NCBI RefSeq assembly: GCF_004519315.1
Contig: NZ_SOZE01000023.1
Location: forward strand, 1 to 64,000
DNA length: 64,000 nt
Source of the DNA: Mucilaginibacter psychrotolerans
GTDB taxonomy: Bacteria; Bacteroidota; Bacteroidia; Sphingobacteriales; Sphingobacteriaceae
Direction: 5' to 3'
Position 1 is the first letter of the stretch. The number at the start of each line of letters is the position of its first letter. The notes below the pieces were generated by a model. That model made no database searches. It was not told the origin of the DNA and saw only the letters and a list, made by a program, of their open reading frames with translations. Shown piece by piece: positions 7,990 to 16,625 of the stretch. The position numbers were made by a program, and so were the translations under genes.

Positions 7990-8016
7990 TAAATCTTTAT
8001 AACTACCCGTCGTAAA

Positions 8017-8046
8017 TCAAACTGCAAACTGCCAGCTGCAAACTGT
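8017..8046. repeat. Heptamer stutter repeat between the S23-type gene and gmk
   Basis: AAACTGCAAACTGCCAGCTGCAAACTG is the approximate reverse complement of the tract at 7581-7636. It runs up to the gmk stop codon. Confidence 0.7.
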
Positions 8047-8615
8047 TAACCGGCTATAAAATCTGTCACCAATTTCTTCGCCTCTGCGCAAGCCGTTTCA
8101 AGATCGTAATTTTTGAGGATAATATCAAATTGCGGGGCGTAGTTTAATTCTTTTTCTGCTTTTCCAAAGCGTTCCAGCAGTTTTTCGGGGCTATCTGTGC
8201 CGCGACCGGTCAATCGCTCTTTTAAAACCTCTAGCGACGGGGGCTGCACAAATATGGCCAGCGCCTGCCCATCGTACTTACGCTTAAGGTGCAAACCGCC
8301 CTCTACGTCGATATCGAAGATAACCGTTTTGCCTTTTGCCCATATGCGCTCAATCTCTGCGCGCAAGGTACCATAAAACGTGCCGGTATAAACCTCTTCA
8401 AATTCTACGAATTGTTTTTTGGCAATACGGTGGGTGAACTCGGCCAGGCTGATGAAGTAATAGTCTTTCCCATCCTCCTCATCGCCGCGTGGTGCCCTTG
8501 TGGTGGCCGAAATGGAAAACTCCAAATTGGGTATCTGGCCCAGCAAATGATGCACAATAGTAGTTTTGCCTGCACCCGATGGGGCCGAAAATATGATGAG
8601 TTTACCGTCTTTCAT
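8046..8615 (-). CDS. gmk: Guanylate kinase
   Basis: Phosphorylates GMP to GDP with ATP. The P-loop SAPSGAGKTT is near the N-terminus, TTRAPRGDEEDGKDYYF is the GMP-binding segment, and FDIDVEGG is the conserved acidic region. The ATG at 8615 (MKDGKLIIFSAPSG) is preferred over TTG at 8642, giving 189 aa, normal for the family. Follows yicC as in many bacteria, with a 90-nt intergenic stutter palindrome between them. Confidence 0.95.
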   Translation of the reverse strand: MKDGKLIIFSAPSGAGKTTIVHHLLGQIPNLEFSISATTRAPRGDEEDGKDYYFISLAEFTHRIAKKQFVEFEEVYTGTFYGTLRAEIERIWAKGKTVIFDIDVEGGLHLKRKYDGQALAIFVQPPSLEVLKERLTGRGTDSPEKLLERFGKAEKELNYAPQFDIILKNYDLETACAEAKKLVTDFIAG

Positions 8616-8619
8616 TATT

Positions 8620-8705
8620 GTTGGAAAGTTGAAAGGTTGCAAGGTTTAAAGGTTGCTGTTGGGTTTATAACATTCCAACTTTACAACCTTAAACCTTACA
8701 ACAAC
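8620..8705. repeat. Stutter palindrome between yicC and gmk (word AAGGTTG)
   Basis: The left arm repeats AAGTTG/AGGTTGCAAGGTTTAAAGG and the right arm is CCAACTTTACAACCTTAAACC, its approximate complement, 20 nt away. A long imperfect hairpin would form in the transcript. Confidence 0.65.
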
Positions 8706-9584
8706 TTACAACACGTTTAGTAATTGTTCTTTTATCTTTTCGAGTTCCTCTTTCATGCCTACCACCAGCTTTTGCATGTTGGCGTCGTTGGCTTTGGAAC
8801 CCAGGGTATTTATTTCGCGACCTATCTCCTGCGAAATAAAGCCCAGCTTTTTACCATTGGCATCAGCATTTTTCAGCGTTTCTAAAAAGTAATCGCAGTG
8901 GGCCTTCAGCCTTATTTTTTCTTCGGTGATGTCTAAACGGTCTATAAAGTAAATCAGTTCCTGCTCAAAGCGGTTCTTATCTATACTTTCGGCACCAACG
9001 GCTTCGCTTAAGAATTGGTTAAGGCGCTCGCGGATAACCGGCACGCGTTTAGGTTCTTCAATTTCTACCAGCTCCAGATTCTTAAGGATGATGCCTATAC
9101 GCATCCTGATATCCTGTTCCAACACGTTACCCTCATCGCTACGGAACTGCTGAAACGCCGCCATAGCCTGGTTGAAGGTTTTCTCTACCAGTTTCCATTC
9201 GTCTTCAGATATCGATTCTTCTTCAAACTTAACCACCTCGGGCAAGCCCAGGGCCAGTTGCAACAGGTTGCCGCCCGGCTCGTTAAGTTCGTCGCTTACG
9301 GCTTTTAGCTGGCTGTAGTAGTGCTTAAGCAAGGCCTTATCTATACCGGCAGCTTTCACTTCGGCGGCATTGGCTTGCTCGGCATTGATGGATAAGTTTA
9401 CTTTTCCGCGTTCTATCTGCTTGCTGCAATCGTTGCGCAGCTGGAACTCTTTCTCCGAGAAAACTTTGGGTAAGCGCAGGGACAGTTCTAAGAATTTGCT
9501 GTTCAGGGATTTAATTTCGACGGTATATTTTGTGCGGCCCGAATCGAAGCTGGCAATTCCATACCCTGTCATGGATTTTATCAT
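8706..9584 (-). CDS. yicC: YicC family endoribonuclease
   Basis: YicC/YloC-type protein (292 aa), a family shown to act as endoribonuclease in RNA turnover. The N-terminal MTGYG motif is followed by EIKSLNSKFLELSLRLP, and the C-terminus LGFISQEIGREINTLGSKAN is the DUF1732 signature. The ATG at 9584 is preferred over a TTG two codons upstream. A -7 element lies 3 nt upstream, suggesting a leaderless mRNA. First gene of the yicC-gmk-nadD cluster. Confidence 0.93.
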   Translation of the reverse strand: MIKSMTGYGIASFDSGRTKYTVEIKSLNSKFLELSLRLPKVFSEKEFQLRNDCSKQIERGKVNLSINAEQANAAEVKAAGIDKALLKHYYSQLKAVSDELNEPGGNLLQLALGLPEVVKFEEESISEDEWKLVEKTFNQAMAAFQQFRSDEGNVLEQDIRMRIGIILKNLELVEIEEPKRVPVIRERLNQFLSEAVGAESIDKNRFEQELIYFIDRLDITEEKIRLKAHCDYFLETLKNADANGKKLGFISQEIGREINTLGSKANDANMQKLVVGMKEELEKIKEQLLNVL

Positions 9585-9587
9585 GTG

Positions 9588-9595
9588 CAAAGATA
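9588..9595 (-). promoter_or_regulatory. -7 element TATCTTTG of yicC
   Basis: A TAnnTTTG match ending 3 nt before the ATG. Transcription would start at or inside the start codon. Confidence 0.55.
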
Positions 9596-9611
9596 GTTAT
9601 TTTAGTTAATT

Positions 9612-9713
9612 AGCGGCTAGAGAACGGAGGTTAGAGATCGAAGCTGGTGATCAGGTAATTCCAGGCGATAGAAACTAACCGCTAAACTCAAGCCTCAAAC
9701 CTCTCTCCCGCTT
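9612..9713. repeat. Stutter palindrome upstream of yicC (word CGGTTAGAG)
   Basis: The left arm AGAACGGAGGTTAGAGATCG and the right arm AACTAACCGCTAAACTC...AAACCTCTCTC are loosely complementary. It lies between the divergent yicC and the carboxypeptidase-regulatory-like gene. Confidence 0.5.
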
Positions 9714-9750
9714 TTAACACTTTTTCACATTTGGAACCGTTTTAAAGCGA

Positions 9751-9758
9751 TAAGTTTG
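9751..9758 (+). promoter_or_regulatory. -7 element TAAGTTTG with TTTG at 9730-9733
   Basis: TAAGTTTG matches the Bacteroidetes -7 consensus; TTTG 17 nt upstream could be the -33 part. The ATG follows 14 nt later. Confidence 0.55.
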
Positions 9759-9772
9759 TATTATAAATATTT

Positions 9773-10543
9773 ATGCCCTTGAAGCGCCTTTTTACCTGCA
9801 CCTTATTGTTTATGCTGATTTGCCGGTGTTGTGCGCAGGCGCAGGAGGCAAAGGGTACCACGTACCGCAAAATATCAAACGACAGGCTATCGGGCGTATC
9901 TGTTAAGAACTTAAAGAATAGGTTTGAAACCGTTACCGACGAGCTAGGCAACTACACCATTAAAGCCAATATTGGCGATACCCTTGAATTTACCAAATCA
10001 GATTATACCGTACAGCAGCAAAAGTGCGAGGGCTTCGGCATGGTGGTTTACATGCAGCCCGAGTTTAAGCTGAGCGAGGTGCGCGTGGTTGGCCAAACCA
10101 AAAGGCAGGAACTTAAAGAAATTATGGGGGCATATAAAAGCCAGGGTACCTTTTACAATGGCAAGCCGCCTGTACTGAGTTTTTTAACCAACCCCTTAAC
10201 CGGCATTTACGAATTATTCGGCAAAACACCCGGGCGTGCCAGGCGCTTCGCAGCCTTCAGCAAACGCGAACTGGAAGCAACCGAGGTTGACCGCCGATAC
10301 AACCTGCCACTGGTAATGAAGGTTACCGGCGTAAAAGATACCGTAGAAGCACAAAAATTCATGGGCTTTTGGCGGCCATCGTACGAGGACCTAAAGATTT
10401 GGGCCGATTACGATCTCATGAAACACATCAGCACCAACTACCAATACTACAAACGCAACAGCGACAAGTACCAGGCCCTGCCCCAAATAAATGCGCCAGT
10501 ATCACTGGGTGGACCGGGGGAATTAAAGATAAAGAAACCTTAG
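9773..10543 (+). CDS. Secreted protein with carboxypeptidase-regulatory-like domain
   Basis: A 256-aa exported protein. The signal peptide ends around CCAQAQ. Residues of about 35-105 (SGVSVKNLKNRF, DELGNYTIKANIGDTLEF, EVRVVGQ) follow the CarboxypepD_reg-like beta-sandwich seen at the front of TonB-linked receptors and as stand-alone proteins, ending in the typical LSEVRVVG strand. The C-terminal 150 residues are mainly helical with no family I recognise. Too short to be a receptor; probably periplasmic or outer-membrane associated. Confidence 0.7.
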   Translation: MPLKRLFTCTLLFMLICRCCAQAQEAKGTTYRKISNDRLSGVSVKNLKNRFETVTDELGNYTIKANIGDTLEFTKSDYTVQQQKCEGFGMVVYMQPEFKLSEVRVVGQTKRQELKEIMGAYKSQGTFYNGKPPVLSFLTNPLTGIYELFGKTPGRARRFAAFSKRELEATEVDRRYNLPLVMKVTGVKDTVEAQKFMGFWRPSYEDLKIWADYDLMKHISTNYQYYKRNSDKYQALPQINAPVSLGGPGELKIKKP

Positions 10544-10544
10544 T

Positions 10545-10634
10545 TTTAGTGAGTAGTTGATTAGTGAGTGGAGAGTGGTTAACCGACTTAACCAAGCCTC
10601 AATCCGAAATTGAACATTCGAAATCCGAAATCAA
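10545..10634. repeat. Stutter sequence between convergent genes (words GTGAGTGG, CGAAATC)
   Basis: Repeated words GTGAGTAG/GTGAGTGG and then CCGAAATTGAAC, TCGAAATCCGAAATC fill the gap between the convergent carboxypeptidase-regulatory-like gene and rnc. No T-tract terminator is clear. Confidence 0.45.
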
Positions 10635-11360
10635 TCAGATCCCCAACGCCGCGCATGCTTTTTCTGCTGCGAGCTTTTCTGCGTTCTTTTTACTGAACTC
10701 CTTGCCAGAGCCCATCACTTCACCGTCAACAACGGCTTGTACGGTAAACAGCTTGGCACTTTCACCATCGAGGTTGGTGATCACATCAAAGCTGATGTCC
10801 TTGCCGTGGCGCTGGCACCACTCAATCAGCTTGCTTTTGAAGTTGGTTTCGGTTTGCTCCAGCTTATGGATGTCGATATGAGATTTGATAATGTGATTCA
10901 CCAGAAAGTTCCTGGTAAAATCATAGCCCTTATCCAGGTAAACGGCGCCAATGAGCGCTTCGAAGGCATCGCCTAGCAACGAGCCTTGCCTGCCGCCATT
11001 CAATATTTTGGTATCGAATTCTATCAGCTTATCAAAGCCGAGCTTTTTACCAAGGGCATTGAGGTTGTTGCGGCTTACTATTTTAGAGCGCAATTCGGTT
11101 AGGAAGCCCTCATCCTCGTAAGGGTAAAGCTTAAAAAGCACTTCGGCTACCACGCTGCCCAGCACGGCATCGCCCAAAAATTCCAGGCGTTCGTTACTGT
11201 TCTTTACGCCTTTGCGTATGTTTTGAGCAACCGATTTGTGCCTGAAAGCCAAACGGTATAAAGATAAATTGCCCGGCACAAAGCCGAGCAAATTCTTTAA
11301 AACCTTAACGTATTTTCTATTAGGAGAAAAGTATAGCTTGTAAAAGCGGCTTATTGGCAT
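10635..11360 (-). CDS. rnc: Ribonuclease III
   Basis: Double-strand-specific endoribonuclease for rRNA processing and RNA decay. The signature NERLEFLGDAVLG and the second acidic site LGDAFEALIGAVYLDKG define the RIIID domain; the C-terminal 70 residues (LIEWCQRHGKDISF to KNAEKLAAEKAC) are the dsRNA-binding domain. 241 aa. Last gene of acpP-fabF-rnc, 11 nt after fabF. Confidence 0.96.
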   Translation of the reverse strand: MPISRFYKLYFSPNRKYVKVLKNLLGFVPGNLSLYRLAFRHKSVAQNIRKGVKNSNERLEFLGDAVLGSVVAEVLFKLYPYEDEGFLTELRSKIVSRNNLNALGKKLGFDKLIEFDTKILNGGRQGSLLGDAFEALIGAVYLDKGYDFTRNFLVNHIIKSHIDIHKLEQTETNFKSKLIEWCQRHGKDISFDVITNLDGESAKLFTVQAVVDGEVMGSGKEFSKKNAEKLAAEKACAALGI

Positions 11361-11371
11361 CCAACGCGGGG

Positions 11372-12625
11372 TTATTGCTGGTATTTTTTAAATATTACCG
11401 ATGCATTGTGGCCACCAAACCCAAAACCATTGCTCTGTACCACGTTAATATCGCGTTTTTGCGCGGTATTGAAGGTAAAGTTGATGCGCGGATCGAAAGC
11501 CGGATCATCAGTGAAATGGTTAATAGTTGGCGGGATGATGCCATTCTTCAGCGCCAAAATAGAGGCTATTGCTTCAACAGCACCTGCCGCGCCAAGCAAG
11601 TGGCCGGTCATTGATTTTGTTGAACTGATGTTGATATCATAAACCCGGTCGCCAAAGGCATCCTGTATTGCTTTTACTTCCTGCGGGTCGCCTATAGGGG
11701 TTGAGGTACCATGTACGTTCACGTAATCCACGTCCGCAGGGGTTAAACCGGCATCTTCTAACGCGGCTTTCATTACCAATGATGCGCCTAAGCCGTCGGG
11801 ATGCGGTGCAGTCATATGGTAAGCATCAGCACTCATGCCGCCGCCAACCATTTCAGCATAAATTTTGGCACCGCGTTTTAGTGCGTGCCCCAATTCTTCT
11901 AAAATAATGGTACCCGCTCCTTCGCCTGCTACAAAACCATCGCGATCCAAATCAAATGGGCGCGACGCAGTAGAAGGGTCGTCGTTACGGGTTGATAGTG
12001 CGTGCATAGCGTTGAAACCGCCAATACCAGCTTCGTTTATAATAGCTTCAGAACCGCCGGTGATAAACATATTGGCTTTACCAAGGCGCAGGTAATTGAA
12101 GGCATCAATAAGCGAGTTATTTGATGAAGCACATGCCGAAACCGTTGTAAAGTTTGGCCCGCGTAAACCATATTTGATAGAGATATGGCCAGGTGCAATG
12201 TCGGCAATCATCTTCGGAATAAAGAACGGATTGAATTTGGGAGTACCATCGCCTTTGGCAAAGTTCACCACTTCGTCTAAAAACGTTTTCAAACCACCAA
12301 TGCCCGAACCCCAGATAACGCCTATGCGGCTGGTATCCAGTTTTCCGAAATCTAATCCGGCATCTTTAACCGCTTCTTCGGTAGAGAACAAAGCATATTG
12401 AACAAAGGGATCGAGCTTGCGGGCTTCTTTACGGCCCAAAAAACCTTCCGCGTCAAAATTCTTTACTTCGCAGGCAAATTTAGTCTTGAATTTCGATACA
12501 TCGAAACTCTTGATAAAGGCAGCGCCGCTTACCCCATTGATTAAGCCGTTCCAATACTCTGGTACGGTGTTACCAATTGGAGTAAGCGCTCCAAGCCCGG
12601 TTACTACAACTCTTTTAAACTCCAT
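11372..12625 (-). CDS. fabF: 3-oxoacyl-ACP synthase II
   Basis: Condenses malonyl-ACP with acyl-ACP in fatty-acid elongation. Catalytic Cys165 sits in TVSACASSNN, with the His pair in VNVHGTSTPIGD and SMTGHLLGAAGAVE and the C-terminal NGFGFGGHNAS loop. 417 aa, full length. It follows acpP by 20 nt and precedes rnc by 11 nt, so one operon. Confidence 0.97.
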   Translation of the reverse strand: MEFKRVVVTGLGALTPIGNTVPEYWNGLINGVSGAAFIKSFDVSKFKTKFACEVKNFDAEGFLGRKEARKLDPFVQYALFSTEEAVKDAGLDFGKLDTSRIGVIWGSGIGGLKTFLDEVVNFAKGDGTPKFNPFFIPKMIADIAPGHISIKYGLRGPNFTTVSACASSNNSLIDAFNYLRLGKANMFITGGSEAIINEAGIGGFNAMHALSTRNDDPSTASRPFDLDRDGFVAGEGAGTIILEELGHALKRGAKIYAEMVGGGMSADAYHMTAPHPDGLGASLVMKAALEDAGLTPADVDYVNVHGTSTPIGDPQEVKAIQDAFGDRVYDINISSTKSMTGHLLGAAGAVEAIASILALKNGIIPPTINHFTDDPAFDPRINFTFNTAQKRDINVVQSNGFGFGGHNASVIFKKYQQ

Positions 12626-12645
12626 TTAACAGTTTTAAGAGGAGC

Positions 12646-12882
12646 TTATTTAACGTTTTTCTCAAGGTAAGCAACAGCCTGGCCTACAGTACCGATAGTT
12701 TCGGCCTGATCGTCAGGTATTGCAACGTTAAATTCTTTTTCAAACTCCATGATTAGTTCCACGGTGTCTAAAGAGTCCGCACCAAGATCGTTGGTGAAAC
12801 TTGCTTCTGGGGTAACTTCACTTTCGTCAACACCCAGTTTTTCCACGATAATAGCTTTTACTCTTGAAGCGATATCAGACAT
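12646..12882 (-). CDS. acpP: Acyl carrier protein
   Basis: A 78-aa acidic helical protein that carries acyl chains on 4'-phosphopantetheine. The attachment Ser37 is in LGADSLDTVEL. First gene of the acpP-fabF-rnc operon. A TAGGTTTG -7 element lies 61 nt upstream. Confidence 0.97.
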   Translation of the reverse strand: MSDIASRVKAIIVEKLGVDESEVTPEASFTNDLGADSLDTVELIMEFEKEFNVAIPDDQAETIGTVGQAVAYLEKNVK

Positions 12883-12943
12883 AGTCTTAATTTTTAATGA
12901 TTAATAATTTTCAGTGCAAAGAAAAATAAATTATGTTAAATAT

Positions 12944-12951
12944 CAAACCTA
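12944..12951 (-). promoter_or_regulatory. -7 element TAGGTTTG of the acpP operon
   Basis: Exact TAnnTTTG on the minus strand within an AT-rich leader. The nearest upstream TTG is 23 nt away, slightly beyond the usual spacing. Confidence 0.5.
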
Positions 12952-13025
12952 AAAACTTCGCATAATTATCAGAACAATATTTTATTGCAAAGGTTTGGAT
13001 TAGTAATTTTAACGCCGTAAAAATA

Positions 13026-13451
13026 ATGATTTTGAACAGGAAAAATTTAAAGTTTGAGATCGATTTTGATTTTATATTAATTGCGCTCACCACATCGCTT
13101 AAAGATTACCGCATTTGTTACCTTATTAACAAAAGTTTAAACTTTAATTTTGTGCGCAAAGACGACCTTAAACTGGATATTGGCCCCGGCGGAAGCGAGA
13201 TTTTGTTCTCTATTTATCAGCATACCTGGGAAAACACCGAAACTGACTTTATTTTTATTGGTAATAAGGGTTCAGAGGGTTACCTTGTGCCCGAAATGCG
13301 CGAAGCCGATTATTTTATTTTAATTAAAAATTATATCGACGAAAACGATCTTGAAAGCCTAATTTCGGCAATTAATAAGATACCCGAAGTAGTAGCCGCC
13401 GTAAAGATTGAACCGAAAAAAATAAAATCACGCGAAAATCTATTATTTTAG
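13026..13451 (+). CDS. IPExxxVDY family protein
   Basis: A 141-aa Bacteroidetes-specific protein of unknown function. The family signature appears as VPEMREADYFI near residue 95. The protein begins with a strand-rich LKFEIDFDFILIAL and ends in a basic tail. It sits directly before pyk and divergent from acpP-fabF-rnc, an arrangement I believe is common in the phylum, and is probably cotranscribed with pyk (63-nt gap). Confidence 0.83.
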   Translation: MILNRKNLKFEIDFDFILIALTTSLKDYRICYLINKSLNFNFVRKDDLKLDIGPGGSEILFSIYQHTWENTETDFIFIGNKGSEGYLVPEMREADYFILIKNYIDENDLESLISAINKIPEVVAAVKIEPKKIKSRENLLF

Positions 13452-13514
13452 CGCAAATTTTGATGTGTCTATACTACACTATAAGATAATATAGCCCGAT
13501 TTAAACCCGAGAAT

Positions 13515-14951
13515 ATGAATTTTTATTATAATCGTACCAAGATTGTTGCCACCATGGGGCCTGCGTGTTCCAAAAAAGATGTTTTATTATCTATGATACG
13601 CGCCGGACTGAACGTTTGCCGACTGAACTTTTCGCACGGCAAACCCGAAGACCACAAAAAATTTATCGACCTCATTCGTGAGATAAACGCTGAATACAAA
13701 ACCAATGTTGGCATCCTGGCCGATTTACAAGGCCCCAAAATACGTATAGGCCAGGTAAAAGATGGCGGCATACACCTTATAAACGGTACACGTATTAACA
13801 TTACCACGCACGAATGCGTTGGCGACGACAACCAGATATACATTACCTACGAAACTTTTCCGCAGGATGTGCAGGCAAACGAAATTATCCTGTTGGATGA
13901 TGGTAAACTGCAACTGAAGGTAATAGACACTAACCGCATTGATACCGTTATTTGCGAGGTGGTACACGGCGGCATCTTAACATCGCGCAAGGGCGTTAAC
14001 CTGCCAAACACTAAGGTATCTATCCCAAGTTTAACTCCGGATGATATTGCCAACCTTAAATACGCCCTGGAGTGGGATGTGGATTGGGTAGGCCTGTCTT
14101 TCGTACGCACCGGCCAGGATATTATAGATCTTAAACGCATTATCAAAGAAAGCGGCAAGGCAGCCCGCGTAATTGCCAAGGTTGAAAAGCCTGAAGCTAT
14201 TGAGAATATCGACGAGATAATAGCGGCTACTGATGGCGTAATGATTGCCCGCGGCGATTTGGGCGTTGAGTGCCCGCTGGAAGAAGTGCCTTTGCTGCAA
14301 AAAATGATTGCCCGTAAATGTCGCGATGCTTCTAAACCGGTTATCGTAGCTACCCAAATGCTGGAAAGCATGATAACCACCCCGCGCCCAACACGTGCCG
14401 AGGTGAACGACGTAGCCAACTCTGTATTGGATGGTGCTGATGCAGTGATGCTAAGCGGCGAAACTTCTGTTGGCGAGTTCCCGGTTATTGTTATTGAAAC
14501 CATGGCTAAAATTGTGCGTAACGTAGAAGATTTAGGCTACCCTTTCAACGCATCGAAGAAAGAAAATCTGGATACTGCGCACCCCAATTTCCTGAGCGAT
14601 AACCTTTGCGGCAGCGCCGTTTATTTAGCCGAGCATACCAGAGCAACTGGTATAGTATCTATGACTACCTCGGGTTACACAGCGTTCGAAATTTCAAGCT
14701 ACAGGCCAAAAGCAGGCACTTACATCTTTACATCAAACAAACAGCTGCTTAACGCGCTGAGCCTTGTTTGGGGCGTACGTGCTTTTTACTACGACCAGTT
14801 AGAAAGCACCGACCAAACCATAACCGATGTTAACGACATCCTGAAAGCGCAAAGCCTGATACAGGTTGGCGATGTGGTTATCAACACCGCAGCAGTGCCT
14901 ATTACCAAGCATGGTAAAACCAATATGCTTAGGGTAAGTGTGGTAGAATAA
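13515..14951 (+). CDS. pyk: Pyruvate kinase
   Basis: Converts phosphoenolpyruvate and ADP to pyruvate and ATP, the last step of glycolysis. Signatures: TKIVATMGPAC at the N-terminus, NFSHG, ADLQGPKIRIG, IAKVEKPEAIENIDEI with the catalytic Lys, MIARGDLGVE and TQMLESM. A C-terminal domain is present (478 aa). A strong terminator follows. Confidence 0.97.
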   Translation: MNFYYNRTKIVATMGPACSKKDVLLSMIRAGLNVCRLNFSHGKPEDHKKFIDLIREINAEYKTNVGILADLQGPKIRIGQVKDGGIHLINGTRINITTHECVGDDNQIYITYETFPQDVQANEIILLDDGKLQLKVIDTNRIDTVICEVVHGGILTSRKGVNLPNTKVSIPSLTPDDIANLKYALEWDVDWVGLSFVRTGQDIIDLKRIIKESGKAARVIAKVEKPEAIENIDEIIAATDGVMIARGDLGVECPLEEVPLLQKMIARKCRDASKPVIVATQMLESMITTPRPTRAEVNDVANSVLDGADAVMLSGETSVGEFPVIVIETMAKIVRNVEDLGYPFNASKKENLDTAHPNFLSDNLCGSAVYLAEHTRATGIVSMTTSGYTAFEISSYRPKAGTYIFTSNKQLLNALSLVWGVRAFYYDQLESTDQTITDVNDILKAQSLIQVGDVVINTAAVPITKHGKTNMLRVSVVE

Positions 14952-15012
14952 GTTTTAAGTCCGGAAGTCTTTAGTCAGAAAGTCCGAAGACGGGGGATTG
15001 AAAATAATAAAT

Positions 15013-15046
15013 AGGGTTATCGTGATGAGCGGTAACCCTCTTTTTT
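15013..15046 (+). terminator. Rho-independent terminator of pyk
   Basis: Stem AGGGTTA / TAACCCT with a 13-nt loop, followed by CTTTTTT, 61 nt after the stop codon. Confidence 0.85.
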
Positions 15047-15060
15047 GATTTAAAAAGCTT

Positions 15061-15156
15061 CGTCATTGCGAGGAACGAAGCAATCTCTACGCAGGACAAG
15101 CCTCTTTGCAAGTCCGCCCTGCAAATCAGGAGATTGCTTCGTTCCTTGCAATGACG
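15061..15156. repeat. CGTCATTGCGAGG palindromic element A1
   Basis: Outer arms of 26 bp (CGTCATTGCGAGGAACGAAG and on) with one mismatch, separated by about 44 nt of partly self-complementary sequence. Same family as 15849-15949 and 28443-28538. It lies between two terminators. Confidence 0.88.
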
Positions 15157-15164
15157 TGGTGCTT

Positions 15165-15204
15165 ATAAACAAGAAAAGCGGCTGTCGCCGCTTTTCTTGT
15201 TTAT
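15165..15204 (-). terminator. Terminator of the thioredoxin-like gene (bidirectional form)
   Basis: Perfect 18-bp stem ATAAACAAGAAAAGCGGC with loop TGTC; A-rich and T-rich flanks allow termination from both sides. It lies between convergent pyk and the thioredoxin-like gene. Confidence 0.85.
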
Positions 15205-15227
15205 ATAGTTTTCCTAATCTCTAATCT

Positions 15228-15725
15228 CTACTTCGTCTTTTCCGCATAAGTTTTCGGATCCAGCGCTGCGGGCGACCAGCTTTGGAAAAACTCCAACACT
15301 TTCGTATTGCTGTAGCCTTTACCTTCTTCCAGGTAGCCTGAATTTTGGGTGTGCAGGCGGTTGCCTTTTTCATCCAGAATAATAAACACCGGAAAACCAA
15401 AACGTTGCGGGTAGCCCAGTTCGGCCAGCAGTTTTTCGTTCATGTTTTCTTTGCTGTAATTTACGTGCACTATCACGTAATTGGCATTCTGGTAATTGTT
15501 AAGCGAATCGGTAGTGGTAACCAGTTTGTTAAAGCGCAGGCACCAGCTGCACCAATTGCCGCCAATTTGCAGCAACACATTCTTATGCTCTTTTGCGGCC
15601 TGTTTTACTGCGGCGGCAATATCGGCCTTGGCATTGGCAGCCGGGTTGTACAGGTTGGGTGTTGTTTGCGCCTTAGCGATATTAACAAAGGCGATGATGG
15701 CGGCAATGAGGAGTATTTTTTTCAT
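15228..15725 (-). CDS. Secreted thioredoxin-like protein
   Basis: A 165-aa exported thiol-disulfide protein. The ATG at 15725 gives a signal peptide ending in AKAQ; the longer frame from 15764 lacks support. The active-site pair C59 and C62 is in GNWCSWC. KNVLLQIGGNWCSWC and a later FPVFIILDEKGNRL with a cis-Pro fit the DUF255/thioredoxin_7-like group. Likely a periplasmic reductase; its partner is unknown. Confidence 0.85.
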   Translation of the reverse strand: MKKILLIAAIIAFVNIAKAQTTPNLYNPAANAKADIAAAVKQAAKEHKNVLLQIGGNWCSWCLRFNKLVTTTDSLNNYQNANYVIVHVNYSKENMNEKLLAELGYPQRFGFPVFIILDEKGNRLHTQNSGYLEEGKGYSNTKVLEFFQSWSPAALDPKTYAEKTK

Positions 15726-15848
15726 AAAGGGCTGTGTTGTTATGGCTAATGTATGCATTTGCATGCAAATAACGGAAGCGCCGGTGTAAACTTTCCGTGA
15801 CAGGGCAGGCCTTACACGTCAATGAGGTATTAAAGCAGTCCACCACCA

Positions 15849-15949
15849 CCTCGTCATTGCGAGGAACGAAGCAATCTCCCTACAAGCAGAGCGACTTGCA
15901 AGGTGGATTGTCTTGCGTAGAGATTGCTTCGTTCCTCGCAATGACGAGG
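15849..15949. repeat. CCTCGTCATTGCGAGG palindromic element A2
   Basis: Perfect 29-bp arms (CCTCGTCATTGCGAGGAACG and on) around a 43-nt centre containing GCGACTTGCAAG. It lies 6 nt from the lspA terminator, on the far side from lspA. Confidence 0.9.
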
Positions 15950-15955
15950 TCGTTT

Positions 15956-15991
15956 AAACAATAAAAGCGGCTGATGCCGCTTTTATTGTTT
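15956..15991 (-). terminator. Terminator of the ileS-lspA operon
   Basis: Perfect 16-bp stem AAACAATAAAAGCGGC with loop TGAT, 28 nt beyond the lspA stop codon. Confidence 0.85.
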
Positions 15992-16019
15992 TCTATTTTG
16001 TTTTTTTTACCTCACACCC

Positions 16020-16625
16020 TCAGTCTTCCACCATTTCGCTGTTGGGGCTGCTTACCTCGGGCTCCTCGTGTTTAAAGTAACGTTTTTGGTTCAGCAGTAT
16101 CATGATAACGCCTATGGATATAGCCGAATCGGCCAGGTTGAATATCGGCCGGAAGAAAACAAACTCCTCCCCTTTCCAAATGGGGAACCACATGGGGAAA
16201 TTCCCCGATACCAACGGGAAGTAAAACATATCTACCACTTTACCGTGGAACAACGGTGCGTAACCATAAATAACGCCGTAAAAAACCGAATCGATGATAT
16301 TGCCTAAAGCACCGGCCAGTATCAGGGCCACCATCATAATCAACCCACGATGGTATTTATGCTTAATAAGGTGCACCAGGCCATAACCTATACCACCTAC
16401 CGCCACAATGCGGAAAAGTGTAAGGGTAAGTTTACCCAGCTCGCCGCCCAGCTCCATACCAAAGGCCATACCGTTGTTTTCAATGTAGCGGAGCATACCC
16501 CTGTTGCCCATGAAGTGGATCACATCGCCGGGCAGCATGTGTTGCCTCACCCAAATTTTAATAATCTGATCCAGCAATACGATAAATGCAGCGGTTAAGA
16601 AGGGTTTTGTATAAGCTGCCTTCAT
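16020..16625 (-). CDS. lspA: Lipoprotein signal peptidase
   Basis: Membrane aspartic protease (signal peptidase II) that removes lipoprotein signal peptides. Catalytic Asp candidates are D112 (GALGNIIDSVFYG) and D166 (FNLADSAISIG). Four membrane segments; NNGMAFG is the conserved N-terminal loop. At 201 aa it is longer than the enterobacterial enzyme because of a loop between the two Asp motifs. It starts immediately after the dksA-like stop. Fits the many lipoproteins in this window. Confidence 0.95.
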   Translation of the reverse strand: MKAAYTKPFLTAAFIVLLDQIIKIWVRQHMLPGDVIHFMGNRGMLRYIENNGMAFGMELGGELGKLTLTLFRIVAVGGIGYGLVHLIKHKYHRGLIMMVALILAGALGNIIDSVFYGVIYGYAPLFHGKVVDMFYFPLVSGNFPMWFPIWKGEEFVFFRPIFNLADSAISIGVIMILLNQKRYFKHEEPEVSSPNSEMVED

